Assembly: GCA_902702965.1 (NCBI GenBank)
Contig: CACRXP010000002.1
Coordinates: 3,362,829-3,426,828 of the forward strand
Reading direction: 5' to 3'
DNA length: 64,000 bases
From: Spirometra erinaceieuropaei
Taxonomy: Eukaryota > Platyhelminthes > Cestoda > Diphyllobothriidea > Diphyllobothriidae
Within the stretch, counting starts at the first letter, position 1; every line of letters begins with the position of its first letter. The notes beneath the pieces were generated by a model. That model was not told where the DNA came from. It ran no database searches and was given only the letters and a program-made list of their open reading frames with translations. A program made the position numbers and the translations under genes. Positions 32,415-43,555 of the stretch are shown one piece after another.

Positions 32415-32815
32415 CGATTAGTTCTAGGGTTTGGGTTAGTGTCAGGCTGAGAATTGAGTTTAGGGTTATGGTTTGTGTTAAGTTTAAGGGATTCAATTCG
32501 AGTTAGGGTTTTGATTGCAGTTTAGGTTTGCGTTTAGTGTTAAGTTTGGGGTTGGGGTTAGGGTCAGGGTTAAGTTTGGATTATGGTTAGGGTTATAGTT
32601 TGTGTTACGGTCAAGACTAGACCTAGGGTTTGGGTTAGGGTTAAGGTTATGGTTAGTATTTGAGTCAGGGCTAAGGTGTGGCCTAGGAGTAGGGCTTGGA
32701 TTTGTGATAGGTCTAGGTTTTTGGGTTTAGTGTTAAGTTTAGGGCTAGCGCTAGGTTTAGAATTACGTCAAGGATTAGGTTTAGGTTATGGTTGGGTTTA
32801 CAGTTAGGTTCTGTG
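32415..32815 (+). repeat. Degenerate telomere-like repeat tract
   Basis: About 400 bp of imperfect GTTAGGGTT, GGTTTGGGTTAG, GGTTATGGTTAGGG-type units, all G-rich on the + strand. TTAGGG is the usual metazoan telomere repeat. Units vary too much for a recent telomere; an old interstitial array or an amplified element part is likely. Confidence 0.7.
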
Positions 32816-33524
32816 TATTGCTGCCCCGTGTGTCCTGTCAGCCAGGTCTTTTGCGGTGATTCTAGGCTTCCTTCAATCTCGCAGCAGATTTGTCATACAT
32901 CATGTTGTCTGTTCCGTTTCAGTCTTGGTTATTTTCCCCACGAACGATTACAACATCTCCTTTCGGCTTACTTTACTTTCAATGTTTACATTGAGCTTAC
33001 ACTTGGGACTAGGACAGCGTACTCGACTCTTGCTCAGATCAGTGGGAGTTTCGTTGTCTAAGAGGCGGTCACCCCGGTGACCCTTTCAATGTTGCTATGA
33101 TCTTGATTACTGACTGCTAGTTGCCTTTCGCATAGGCCACTGCACGCAATTCTGCAGTAGCTGACCGTTTCCGATCTCGCGGCCTTAACGTCTCCGATAC
33201 GCCGGTCAAGCCGTTATCACACCAGCCATACAAATAGGGGATGAAGGCAGGAATTGGGAAATTCAGTAACTGTGTAGACGCTTTATAAGCTCCAGTGATA
33301 AGCACGACAAGTCCCGCTGCAGAGCAAGAACCCACTGCTCTGACAACGAAACATATCAAACAGAACTGAATTATTTGTTCAGACTGTTTTCCCAGAATGG
33401 GTATCCTAGATATTTTGTACACCGATGCATGCGACGACAGGAGTTAAAAAAAGATAAGGAACTAGATTGATCCGATCAGGCGCCCAAACCTAAAAACTGG
33501 CGAACACTTCCATACATTAAGAAT

Positions 33525-34100
33525 GTGTCCGAACTAGTTGAAAGACACCTGAGGAAGCACCAGATACATGTGGCGCACAAACCGACGACTACACTTCGTA
33601 ACCAGCTTGTACACCCTAAGGATAGGGTTGGCTATTTAGATAAGAAGGAAGTCGCCTATAAGATACCATGCAACACCTGTAATGCGGTTTACTGTGGTCA
33701 AACCGGGAAATCGGCCTCTACACGAATACACGAACATCAGTTGGCCGTAAAAAGGCGAGACTACATGTCCCAAGTTGCCATGCATACGTTAGAAACCGGA
33801 CACAAATTCGCCTGGGACAGGACCCGCATTGTAGGTGTCTGTTCATCTAAAAAGGGCCGTGAATTCTTAGAGGCCATCCATTCTGACAACGCATGCATCA
33901 ATAGACACATAGAATTGGATACGGTGTACAACAGCCTCAAGGAAAAGTGGAAAAGGCATTAGCCAATCAGAGCAAGACACCAGCAGGAATGACAAAGCAA
34001 ACTCGATTTTTCGGCATGTTTAAATGTTGACTGTTTTGCACACTTATTCCACGTATGAAGACGACTTGGGGAACCAAGATCGAAAATTTACAATAAACCT
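33525..34100 (+). mobile_element. Penelope-like element 3' part with intact GIY-YIG frame
   Basis: An open frame of 145 codons (33525-33962) contains VGYLDKKEVAYKIPCNTCNA, VYCGQTGKSASTRIHEHQLA, VAMHTLETGHKFAWDRTRIV and SDNACINRHIELDTVYNSL. CNTCNAVYCGQTGK joins the PLE-type Cys pair to the GIY-YIG core, and R-IHEH and the E/N-x-HIEL end are conserved. It is the best-preserved PLE coding segment in the window. It lacks the reverse transcriptase part, so it is 5'-truncated. A degenerate hammerhead-like motif follows at 34058-34092. Confidence 0.86.
34056..34095 (+). ncRNA. Degenerate hammerhead-like motif downstream of PLE
   Basis: GACGA (last five core bases) is followed by CTTGG-GGAA-CCAAG (5-bp stem II), then GAAA, ATTT. 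AATT across the junction is self-complementary, as in the other copies. The first two core bases read AA instead of CT, so activity is doubtful. Confidence 0.35.
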
Positions 34101-34619
34101 TGTTAATCTTTCCCAAAGAGCTTATTTCTTTCGAAGCATGTATATATTTCAGAAATTATTATGCGCAGGACATGAATTTAAGTGTTCGGGGCATGACTTT
34201 TAGTGTCAGACCTGGAATGTCAATGAATAATTGAGTCGAAGACAATCAACTCCTGCATCGGGAATGAGGTATAACCCTATGTCATGTAAAATCGCACTGT
34301 TAGTAGTTCTACTTGCAGGTAAAACGGACATTACGCGTCTATCCCACATTAGTTGATTTTCTTCGCCTCAAATGCTTATCGGCATTTCTAACCTGACCCT
34401 AGAACTCATGTCTCTGACACTCAACTCCATCTACAGCACTAAATACTCCTTAGATTATTAGATTAATTATTCTCCGGAGTTCACATAACAGAAACCGCAT
34501 AGAGAACGTTTGGGGGGACTCACTGAGAAGCCGAACCCCTCACAGCTGCGTCATCCAGCACCGGAAACGTTGGCAAAACATGTGTTTGGGCTTTTAACTA
34601 GTACCTATATCGAGAGTAT

Positions 34620-34806
34620 GATATAACCATCTGTGATACCGACAAAGACAAGAGAGACCGGAATGGCCATTTCTGACCTATTAGCAGTCACCAGTCAGTC
34701 ATACCCAACCCCAAGAATGGATCATTTGAGATTCGAACCCAAGATTTTTAGTCATGCAGGTTGGCACTCTACCACTGAGTCACGGGCCCGTTGTCCTGTT
34801 CATTGA
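34620..34806 (-). mobile_element. tRNA-like SINE (family S)
   Basis: On the - strand: GGACAACGGGCCCGTGACTC, A-box-like TGACTCAGTGGTAGAGTGCC and B-box GGGTTCGAATCTC, then a unique body with GGGGTTGGGTATGACTGACT and a tail TCTCTCTTGTCTTTGTCGG. This is the best copy of the family; related tails occur at 6.7-6.78, 6.94-7.08 and 31.69-31.73 kb. Confidence 0.7.
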
Positions 34807-34909
34807 AATTTCGGGTACGAGTCTAAAAAGTCATGCCCCGGGCACTTAACCCAATGTCCTAGACTTAAGTTTCTGAAATTGTTACCTTTATATATGCATA
34901 TATGTTCAA

Positions 34910-35640
34910 TCGGGAATGGGCACCCACCGATCTATTGGCTTCACAAAGCAAACAAGCTCCGTATGGGTGGCAAAGATCACGGACAGGCAACCAATTACCA
35001 GGCCGAAGTCGGCCAAGTCATAATAGCAGCAAGGAGGGACGACAGAGAATTCGGGTAGGTTGATACAGTACTGCTTCGGGCTTAATCGGCCTTCATTCAG
35101 CCAATCATAGCCCTGACCACCAGCAGCTGGGACCAGAAACACCAATATGCGAAGAGACGCACCTGACGCAGTTAGTCCACCACTGGGGTCTACCAGATGG
35201 GTCATAAGCACTTCATCGAACCGAAGTTCATCAGTGCCTCGTCACCTGTCATTCTCTGCCGCCATCGTGACTTGGCCGACTTCGGCCTGATAGTTGGTTG
35301 CCTGTTCGTGACCTTTGCCACCCATACGGGGCTTGTTTGCTTCGTGAAGCCAATAGATCGGTGTGCTCCCACTCCCGATTCAATAAATGCGCGATTTCCA
35401 ACGACATAGAATGACAGGTGGCGAGGCACTGATGAAATTCGGTTCGATAAAGTGCTTATGGCCCATCTGGTAGACCCCAGTGGTGGACTAACTGCGCCAG
35501 GTGCGTCTGTTCGCATGTTTGTGTTTCTGATTCCAGCTGCTGGTCAGGGTTATGATTGACTGAATGAAGGCAGATTAAGCCCGAAGCAGTACTGTATCAA
35601 TCTACCCGAATTCTCTGTCGTCCCGCCTAGCTGCTATACA
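34910..35640. repeat. Compound inverted repeats
   Basis: 34915-35025 is inverted at about 35265-35375 (CCGATCTATTGGCTTC and GAAGCCAATAGATCGG; GGCCGAAGTCGGCCAAGTC and GACTTGGCCGACTTCGGCC). 35205-35260 is inverted at 35405-35460 (CACCTGTCATTCT and AGAATGACAGGTGG). 35050-35200 is inverted or repeated at 35465-35620. No frame carries a known domain. Confidence 0.75.
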
Positions 35641-35659
35641 TATATGTATATGAAAAAGA

Positions 35660-36285
35660 GTTGTACTCGTGAATTTTCCAGTTGGTGACACCAGCCCGTC
35701 GTCAGACGAAGTGAACGGAGGAAAAGGTGAGATCGGCAGATTAAACCGATTGGCGCGACAGCGACAGACTGTGTGTGATGGAGGTGGCCATTTAATTGCG
35801 GCAAGTTTTCTAGTGTGGGAGGGCAGGGAGAACTGTTACGACCCCTGTATTGAAGAGGTACGGAGATGGCGTGTCAATGGGAATGCGGGTGGCTAGATTA
35901 GTGGTCGTTGATGTGGCATGAGGTCAGGAGTCAGTGCGCCGAAGTTAGTGCTAGGAGTTTCGGTTATGGTTCGACGTGTCGGAGGGAGGTGTGGCGAGAC
36001 AGTGAGATTTTACGTGACCGGGTAGGGATTAGCAGTTGTTTGAGCTTGGGCACAAATCAGTGAGCTGCGCACGTAAACCCTCGCCATGTGAGTGCTTAGA
36101 TCGATATGATGTTTGGTGTTGGAATGCCAAGCCTCGCGGAATTCTCGCGCCACACACATCAGCCGTCTGTCGCTGTCTGTCCTGTAGGGCCAATTGGTCT
36201 AGTCTGCCGACCTCACTTTTTCTTCTGTTCATTTCATCTGACAACGGGTTGGTCTCACCAACTGGAAAATTAACGTGCACAAGTC
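35660..36285. mobile_element. Foldback element with about 115-bp inverted ends
   Basis: Left end TTTTCCAGTTGGTGACACCA and right end GGTCTCACCAACTGGAAAAT are inverse; similarity continues through GTCAGACGAAGTGAAC, GATCGGCAGA and CAGACTGTGTG. The 380-bp core has no convincing frame. Confidence 0.7.
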
Positions 36286-36454
36286 TATTCTCCGAAGAAC
36301 CCTCCCTCTTTCATTATATCATCTCGGAATGCACACCATACTAGTTATTCAACATATACATTACGTGACATGTCCTATGAAACCTGCAGGTCACCTCCCC
36401 GCTTGTGTAGGTAGACAGACTTGTTCCTGCCAGTGCGGTGTAAGTTTATTTCAT

Positions 36455-36605
36455 ATTGACCCAACTTTGAAAAACTCAGCGTCTCGGTGGGATTCGAACC
36501 CACAATAGTAAGAGGAAGGCTTTAGTACAGCCAATGCTCCAACAACCTGAGCTACGAGGCTCCGCCAGATAACGTGAGTTTAATCACATTTGGGTCAGGT
36601 TTATT
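36455..36605 (-). mobile_element. tRNA-like SINE (family T) copy
   Basis: On the - strand: GAGCCTCGTAGCTCAGGTTG, GGCTGTACTAAAGCCTTCC, GTGGGTTCGAATCCCACCGA, and a 3' tail TTTTTCAAAGTTGGGTCAA. The arms resemble a tRNA with a long variable loop. Relatives: 43.09-43.22, 43.42-43.55 and 45.47-45.61 kb. Confidence 0.65.
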
Positions 36606-36639
36606 TATCAGCCGAGGGCCGTCGTAATTATAGAGTTCG

Positions 36640-38510
36640 TGGGGATCGCGTCGGATCCCGCTGAACAGTTCTTGCACGCTTCTGGTGGTTTCTGGAAGAG
36701 AAGGCGGAAGGTTCGGATAGGTGTTTGTTTAAACTTGGAGCAGTCAGTCGATGGCGGAATCGGAGATCGTGGACGGACGGTTATGGACGGCTCTTATGTG
36801 CTCACTCCAACGCTTCAGAGCCTGTTACTTCATCGTAAAGAATGTTGTTCCGTCGGAGATGATAAGCGGCCCGGCTCTGACGGTGCTGTCGTAGACCACT
36901 TTGCTTAATGCGAATAAGTTCTTCTCATTATGGCCAGCGTAGCCCCGGATTTCATCGGCCTTGCGATCCATCTGAGCATTTCCCCTCTGCCGCAATCGCT
37001 GCTTAATCAAACGGCAACATCGGAAGAAGGCCATCTTGTTTACATCAGTTTCGCGGTTAAGGTAGGCTATGTACAGTCCACTCCTCAAGCAGGTTGCGGA
37101 TTTCCTAGTTTTTGTCTTCAAACCACTGCTCTTTATGACAGCATGCGTGGCAAAGGACTTCCAGGACACTGGAGTGGATGACGTTCCGCAGTTGGTGTCA
37201 CTGTGCCTCCACTGTGGCGTTTCTGTCTGGAGTCTCCAGCTCTTACATGCGATGGTCCAGGTGATCGCTCAAATCAAAGCGGTGGGTGGGTATATTCAAC
37301 AAAGAATTATTTAGCCTATCTGGTGTTCGTTTAGTTGTAATCGACTGTACGGTTTCAGTCGAAGCCTCGTATTTGGGATGGTATGGCGGTGATCCGCCCA
37401 ACGGTCGATGCTATATCCGGCACATCCTGTAGATCTCGGCTCCGGACGAGAACGTAAATCAGCATCTGGGAGCGCCGAGATCGGAGTACATTTAGGTTGC
37501 CTTCACTCGCGTCGGAAGGCGCATGAAGGTGTGGTAAGATGTGGCTGTGTAGCCCCACCTGATGGACACAACACGGATGGGGTTGGGGTTAGGGGTGAGG
37601 TAGTATGGTAAGGAGTTAGGGTTGTTGGTTAGGGTTATGGGTTAGGGCAACTATTTCTCAACCACTCAAAGTACAATCGCGCATTCCCAATAGCCTTTCT
37701 TTTGCAAACAACTACTTGGCTTCGTCTCCTGTGTGTTCCCCGGCCCCACCTGTAAAAATCCCCTACTACCACCGGTCCCGTATTACAGTTGGCTGGGGTT
37801 TGGCTACTTAAGTTGGGGCTACATAACCACATCTGACCGAAGGGGACTGTGTTCTGCGCAGCTTTGCAGTAGAAGGAGGAGGAGGAGGGGGAGGGGGAGG
37901 TTGTTTTCGCAGTCGCCAGTTCCGTGGGGATCGGGCACTCCCCTCCCCAGCAACACGGTTTGTCTATAGGCGGACACTGAAGTCACCAAGACGACCAACT
38001 TGTCCGCCTTCGGCACAGACGCTAGGACTGCGTGTAGCTCTTCGTAGAACTTGTTCCCCATCTCGTAGGGTTCGTTCATTGCGGGAGCTTCGGCGCTGAT
38101 GGTGGTAGCGAACTTGGCTCCCGAAGAGGCAACCGCAGGATCGTGAGCCGGTTGTTGATGCCCTGCGGCAGACGGGGAAGTCGTCCGGATGGCAAAGTCG
38201 ACGCCAGCGTCGATTCGCTCTCCTTTTGGGCAGTCGTTCCAGAAGATGGTGTAATCATCACTAGCCTCCTCAAGCTGACCCTAACCAGAGAGGCGGATCT
38301 TGAGGAGAACGACGATGTCCACCTCGAGGCGGGTGAATTCTCGAGCAATTGAAGCAGTCATCCTTTCCGACCAGGTGCCCCGCGGACTATCTAGAAGACA
38401 CATAACACTACAGACTGCCAGGGTGAGAAGAGTCCCTCTAGTAGCCAAACATTTAGGATTTCCAAACTTCACTCCGTATACTTTCTGTGTCAAGAAAGTC
38501 AAACTTTCTC
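36640..38510 (-). mobile_element. RTE-type LINE 5' half (endonuclease to RT linker), split by a small element
   Basis: Reading right to left on the - strand: MTASIAREFTRLEVDIVVLL (38.38 kb, start of an AP-type endonuclease), LPQGINNRLTILRLPLREP (38.16 kb), NEPYEMGNKFYEELHAVLAS and VPKADKLVVL (38.0 kb), CAEHSPLRSDVV (37.83 kb); interruption at 37534-37837; RSRRSQMLIYVLVRSRDLQD (37.45 kb); then CRLIKQRLRQRGNAQMDRKA and FALSKVVYDSTVRAGPLIIS (36.85-37.05 kb). Frameshifts and stops are present. The order is that of flatworm RTE proteins, N-terminal endonuclease then RT. Confidence 0.78.
37534..37837. mobile_element. Small inverted-repeat element with telomere-like core, inserted in a LINE
   Basis: The ends AGATGTGGCTGTGTAGCCCC and GGGGCTACATAACCACATCT form about 24-bp inverted repeats. 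The interior has GGTTAGGGGTGAGG and GTTAGGGTTATGGGTTAGGG units. The flanking LINE reading resumes on both sides, so this is an insertion. A partial copy in reverse lies at 41011-41282. Confidence 0.75.
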
Positions 38511-38519
38511 TATAGGCTA

Positions 38520-38990
38520 TTACGAGGAGGTCATTCAGGGCTCATAAAATTTTGTAATGAATGTGGACTATGTTGTTCAATTTTTGAGCAGCATTAATAT
38601 ATGTGCTGGTGCCATGCATCTCATAGTCTTGAAAAATCTCGTAACTGGAAACTTTTTAAAACCAAATGATACTCTTCCTTCGAGTACAAAGTTTGGAGAT
38701 GACGCACTGTGCTACCAAATGACCAAAAGAAAGAATATTTTATGCGTGTTTTCCATGAAATATATCCGAATTTTCAAGGACATCGAAAATCAATGGGGAA
38801 AATTCCTACTACTAAGACCAATAAAAAGCTCTTTTGAAAGCCGGCGTCCTGACATGACTGGGATATGTTGGCATTATGCAATAAGTTAAATAACATGACA
38901 AACCTATTTAAGCAATCTTTTCGAACAGAAAACGTATTTCGGAATTTCAGACAACATCCCATGGGACAGCACACCTACTGCAGGTACTTG
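38520..38990. mobile_element. Half copy of foldback MITE
   Basis: CATAAAATTTTGTAATGAATG, CTCTTCCTTCGAGTACAAAG, TTTTGAAAGCCGGCGTCCTG and GAAAACGTATTTCGGAATTTC correspond to the right arm of the family; the end reads CAGCACACCTACTGCA. The left arm is absent. Confidence 0.6.
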
Positions 38991-39469
38991 CCAAGAGCCC
39001 GTGTTGGTCCGTAGCAGTTTTCATCGGCAAAGACTGGTGCGTATGTTCCATAAGACATACCTGATCGCTGCTACATCCTTGTCGCTGCTGTCTCTGTCAT
39101 GTGGTAGTTTTTTTAACCTAACACGACGATAAGCTTGTTTGTGCATGCGCCCATACTGAGTACAACTCTTTCATGACGTAAACAGACTATACTTGGATCG
39201 GATGATGAAAAGCGCGACAACGACGCCATATTAGGCGCCCGTGTGAGTCCGCCTGACTCCTGGATACGATCAAATTTGGTGCAGCCGCACTTACGCCTAC
39301 GCCTGCGGTGAAAGGCGTAAAGAGAAACACGCGCAATCGTCTGCTCGCTCTCTGCACGCAAATCTTCCTCCACGCTTGGCACACGATCCAATGATAGTGC
39401 GTGTGTGTGGGCGCGCCCCCCAAACGAGCCACGTGGTAGATGCGCGGGAGCAACACGGGGACAGTATCG

Positions 39470-39880
39470 GATTCTGGCAGGCTTTACTGAGAATGCCCAC
39501 CACAACAAATGCCAACGTTTCGGGTTGCAGTGGCAGACCCGGTTGTCGGCAGACATCGTGCACCCTGGAACCCCCTGCCACCCATCCCATTGTTGTTGTT
39601 GTTGTTGGTTAAAAAGCCGGTTGTTTGCTGTGTGGACCAGGGGGTGTGGAGTGGTGCGTCAAGATGCGGGCTCGAACGTGCCACCCACCTTCACCCTCTC
39701 TCACCTCCGGTCTTCTTGACTCTGTCTTGACACCGGCCCAGTTTGGGGGGAGGAGGAGAGGGTGCGGAAGATGCTGCGCAAGTCCACTACCACTATAAAC
39801 TAATTCACGCACAAGCCACCGTGTCGGCTTCTACCTTGCTGTGGAGCACGTGGTGGCCATCCTCGGCAACGACGGTCGAA
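39470..39880 (+). repeat. Dispersed repeat family A, longer copy with (TTG)n
   Basis: Contains CAGTGGCAGACCCGGTTGTC, a (TTG)6 run at 39593-39608, GTGTGGACCAGGGGGTGTGG, a B-box-like GCGGGCTCGAACGTGCC and GACTCTGTCTTGACACCGG. The inverse copy at 47.41-47.83 kb is very similar along the whole unit. Confidence 0.65.
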
Positions 39881-40239
39881 CTGTCGTGTGTGTGATTCCA
39901 TCCCCTTCTGAGTAGCTTCGGTCCCTAAGCTCAACTAAGTAGGTGAGGGGAAAACACGAAGCCTGGTCCGTGATATTTCGGAAGCCGAAAAATTACCTAC
40001 GTCTCAATCAACAACCGTACCGGCACCAGTCTTCACGGGACGCTTGTAGAACGACAGTTGTCTTTGAAGAAGAAATCCTTTTGCCCGATCTACTTCTACG
40101 TGATCTGTCTGAGTTATCGGATATATACTCGGTTTTCTCCGTCAGATGTTTTAGTTACAACTCTTAGCAGTTCATTTAGGGTAACCCAGATGTTTGCTTA
40201 AGATGTAGCCGTGTTTTTCTGAAAATTATTCTTTGCACT

Positions 40240-41445
40240 CCCATGACTAAGTTGGTGGCCGATCTCATGGAATATTGACCAAATTTATGAAATGCCTATT
40301 CGATTGGAAAGGACTACTTAAGTGTGTATGTAATATTGATTACTTTTCGACAAAATGCCGTCATAATTCATGCATGCCAGAATGTTGGCATAAAAATTCA
40401 CTCCTTGTCGACCGCCTGTAACGACTGCATCTGAAAAAAATGACAATTTCAGTAGTAAGAATTTTTCCATCGACTTTCAATCGCCTTGTGAATTTAAACA
40501 TATTTTGTAGAAAAAACGAATAAAAATATTCTCTCTTGCACTCATTTAGTTACAGCTCATGTTCTCAAATTTTATGCTCGGAGGGGGTGTCTGTCGATTT
40601 TAGAAGTTTCATGGGGTTTTTAAGGCCGTGCAATGTCCGTCCAAACAACAATGTATCTGTCTGTTTAATAATTCTCTTCATGAAATATACAATATAGCCC
40701 AGCTCTGTTGCAAAATTTCATGGGCACTATATGATATCTACTTCATGACATAAAAAATGTTTTCCTCTCACGGAAAACATAAGGCCGGTGGACTAAAAAC
40801 CCTAAATGCAAATGCTACGGCAGATCAAACTCAAAATTAATCTGGAATTGAAAAAACATTTTAAAACCGACAGATACCCTCTCGTCGAGCATAAAATTTA
40901 CAGAAAACGTGATTTGCTGCCAAATTAATACAAGAAAGAACATTCTTATTTACGGTTTCTATAAAATATATTTGAATTTATAAGGGCGTTGGAAATCGAT
41001 GGGAAAATAGGTCGGATGTGGTTATGTAGCCCCACATGAAGTAAACAAACCCCAATCACCTCTAATACGGAACAGGTAGGGCCGGGAAACGCACAGGCAA
41101 CGAGGTCAAGTAGTTGTATTCAAAAGAAAAGCTGTCGGGAAGGCGTGGTTGTACTGTGAATGGTTGAGAAATAGTTTTGCTAACTCCTAACCCCAACCCT
41201 AATTCCTAACTATACCCCCTAGCCATAGCCCCTAGTTCTTAACCCCAACGCCAACAGTATTGTTCCATCGCGTGGTGCGGCCGAAAAGAGGTGCATTTGT
41301 AAGTTAACATCCTGACATGCCCGAATTATTGCGATATTGTTTCGTAAAATAATCAATATCGCATGCAAACTTCAGTAATCTTCCCTAATTGAATAGGTAT
41401 TTCACAATTTCAGCCAAGATTTCACGAAATTGTCCATTAATTGTA
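40240..41445. mobile_element. Old foldback MITE with a nested insertion
   Basis: Left arm GGCCGATCTCATGGAATATT, GAAATGCCTATTCGATTGG, right arm CCAAGATTTCACGAAATTGTCC; arms are inverse but diverged, termini no longer intact. At 41011-41282 it is interrupted by the small inverted-repeat element of 37.53-37.84 kb. Confidence 0.65.
41011..41282 (-). mobile_element. Nested partial copy of the small inverted-repeat element
   Basis: GGATGTGGTTATGTAGCCCC opens it, followed by the same body as 37.56-37.81 kb in reverse, including C-rich CTAACCCCAACCCTAATTCC. The far inverted end is truncated. The host MITE sequence continues on both sides. Confidence 0.7.
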
Positions 41446-41449
41446 AGTC

Positions 41450-43080
41450 ATTCTCATCAAACGGTATGATTACACCGCAGACTATATACCGGCTATTGGC
41501 TAAAGTCAAACTCGAAGAAACAGAGTGGTGATGTGAGTAGGGCTCTTAGTCAAAGTTGTGTTTATTGATTTTAAGTGTTTAGACGCACTAAAACAAAACT
41601 CTCCGTGTTACTATAAACCCTTCGAGAATCTGAGCTGTTTTGCTCAAGGGAACTACGGAGGTCATCGTTCATTTTATCGTGTATGAAACGTGGAAGAATA
41701 TGTCGGTGGACTTAGTCCGAAGTGTATGCTCTAAGTTACGGTCCGGGAAAAAGGTCGTCCTCGAAGTTAAAGGTTGACACACCAAGTATGTTCTAAATTC
41801 ATACGTTTTCAACTTTTATTAGTGCATTTCCTCCTAAAAATTTTCCTTTTCTTTCAATTCCACCAAAGCTTTACGTACCATTAGGCCGACATTATATTGT
41901 CGTCTGGAGGTGTTTCGGAAACTCATTTCTCCGGTAAAGTTCGGTTTACTGACGATAATAGGGCAAGAAGTAAATTCAATTTTGTAATAATTTGTTAGAT
42001 AGAACCGCATCGATTGCCACATTTACTGTGTGCTGAAAAACCAGCCTAAATTCCTAAAATGTGATATAAATACATGGCAGCGCATTTGACCCCAAACAGA
42101 AAAGTCGCGTGTTCAGATTGCGTCGGGGTTAAAAACGCTGTATAAATGGTTACCCATGACGTAGCTAACGGACTGTCGCTAGAACAAGGACAGGACGAGA
42201 CAGTGTGCGGATAAAATTCCTGAAAATTACCAAACGAACCGCCCTAAATCATAACAAAGCTGCATGTCCCAATCATTCAGAGGTTGACTAAAACAAGCAG
42301 GGCAGATAGACGAAAGAGACCTCACAACTAAAGCCAATTAGTTGATCAGGGACTCAGGTATAATAGCGCCAGCCTCCTGAGTTCGTGACCAATTCTCTCA
42401 GCTACTTCAGCCGTTCCTGAAAGCTTAATGCATCGGTCAGTAGACCTTCATTTAAAGGATATGCATTCGCAAAGGTTCTACGAAGTGGGATTAGGCATTA
42501 CTGGGATAAAAATTCCAGTAATGTCCCCTGGTCCGCGGCTTAGGGACAAAACTGCCAATCCCTGACCAATCCGCCAGAGGGGGATTCTGGTTGCTCCGAC
42601 GGTTACTTCGGGGTTGGAGAGCGCGATTACCCCCTGCCAATTCTTGGATTGCTCCCCCATGTTTTTAATGCCTTCTAAACTTCACTGGTCGCCTAAGTTT
42701 ACTTACATTTTGTTTTTTTTGATAAGCCTTCTCTCCAATCAGAAGTTTGCCAGAGTGTGCCAAGCGTCTGGCATCATACCGACAAGTTAGAGCTAAGTTT
42801 AAAAAAGCGGAGTCGTTGTTTTCGCTAGAACGAAAACATTTTTCTTGAATTTCCGCCACGAAGCCCTCCTGCAGTGCTGGTAAGTTAAGTTGTGGAAAAA
42901 TAAGCAGTAATCTCGAAGTTTTTCTGGAAAGCATAGAGAGCGATGATGTTTAAAGGAGTTGAGAAGCTGTGGGGCAGATCGTGAAGCTCGAGCACGCTTT
43001 TGACTAGTTGAGTACATATAACTTCGAGTCGCGGAATCGATCCAGTTTCATATAGGATGAGTTCATAGATGTTTTGGCAG
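41450..43080. other. No gene recognised
   Basis: AT-rich unique-looking DNA; only short frames, none with motifs. Confidence 0.4.
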
Positions 43081-43084
43081 ATTT

Positions 43085-43225
43085 TGAATAATTCATATTG
43101 ACCAAATTGTGAAAAACTCGGCGCCTCGGTGGGATTCGAACCCACGCAGTAAGGGGGAAGGCTTTAGTACAGCCAACGCTCTAACCACTTGAGCTACGAG
43201 GCCCCCCCCCCGGACGACGCAAGTT
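43085..43225 (-). mobile_element. tRNA-like SINE (family T), left of an inverted pair
   Basis: On the - strand: GGCCTCGTAGCTCAAGTGG, TTAGAGCGTTGGCTGTACTA, GCGTGGGTTCGAACCCACCG and AGGCGCCGAGTTTTTCAC. D-arm GCTC/GAGC and T-arm GTGGG/CCCAC pair well and the acceptor arm pairs over six bases. A (C)n run lies at its 5' side. Confidence 0.72.
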
Positions 43226-43414
43226 TAATCACATTTGGGTCAAGTTACCCGCCCAACCTACTGCAACGTCTGGAATCCACCCAATCTGTTACAGTAAGTT
43301 GACTGCCCAGCCAGGATTCCCTAAATAATTCACCTAGAATCCACCAGATGACTACCAGACTTGCGTAATTCATCGATGTTTTGGCAGATTTTGAATAATT
43401 CATATCGACCCAAC

Positions 43415-43555
43415 TGCGAATAAACTTGCATCGTCCGGCGGAGCCTCGTAGTTCAAGTGGTTAGAGCGTTGGCTGTACTAAAGCCTTCCCCTTACTGCGT
43501 GGGTTCGAATCCCACCGAGGCGCCGAGTTTTCACAGTTGGGTCAATACGAATAAG
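43415..43555 (+). mobile_element. tRNA-like SINE (family T), right of an inverted pair
   Basis: Same unit in + orientation, tRNA-like part 43443-43521, followed by AGTTTTCACAGTTGGGTCAA. The anticodon loop that pairs best would read GTACTAA, and the variable loop is long. I treat it as a SINE head and not as a working tRNA, because four copies share the non-tRNA flanks. Confidence 0.72.

Noticed and set aside
39113..39590. Overlapping 90-147-codon frames on the - strand
   Set aside because: They overlap a dispersed repeat copy and shift between frames without a recognisable domain.
43443..43521. Functional tRNA gene
   Set aside because: The arms are tRNA-like, but four copies share extended flanks and the first acceptor pair and anticodon arm are imperfect, which fits a SINE.
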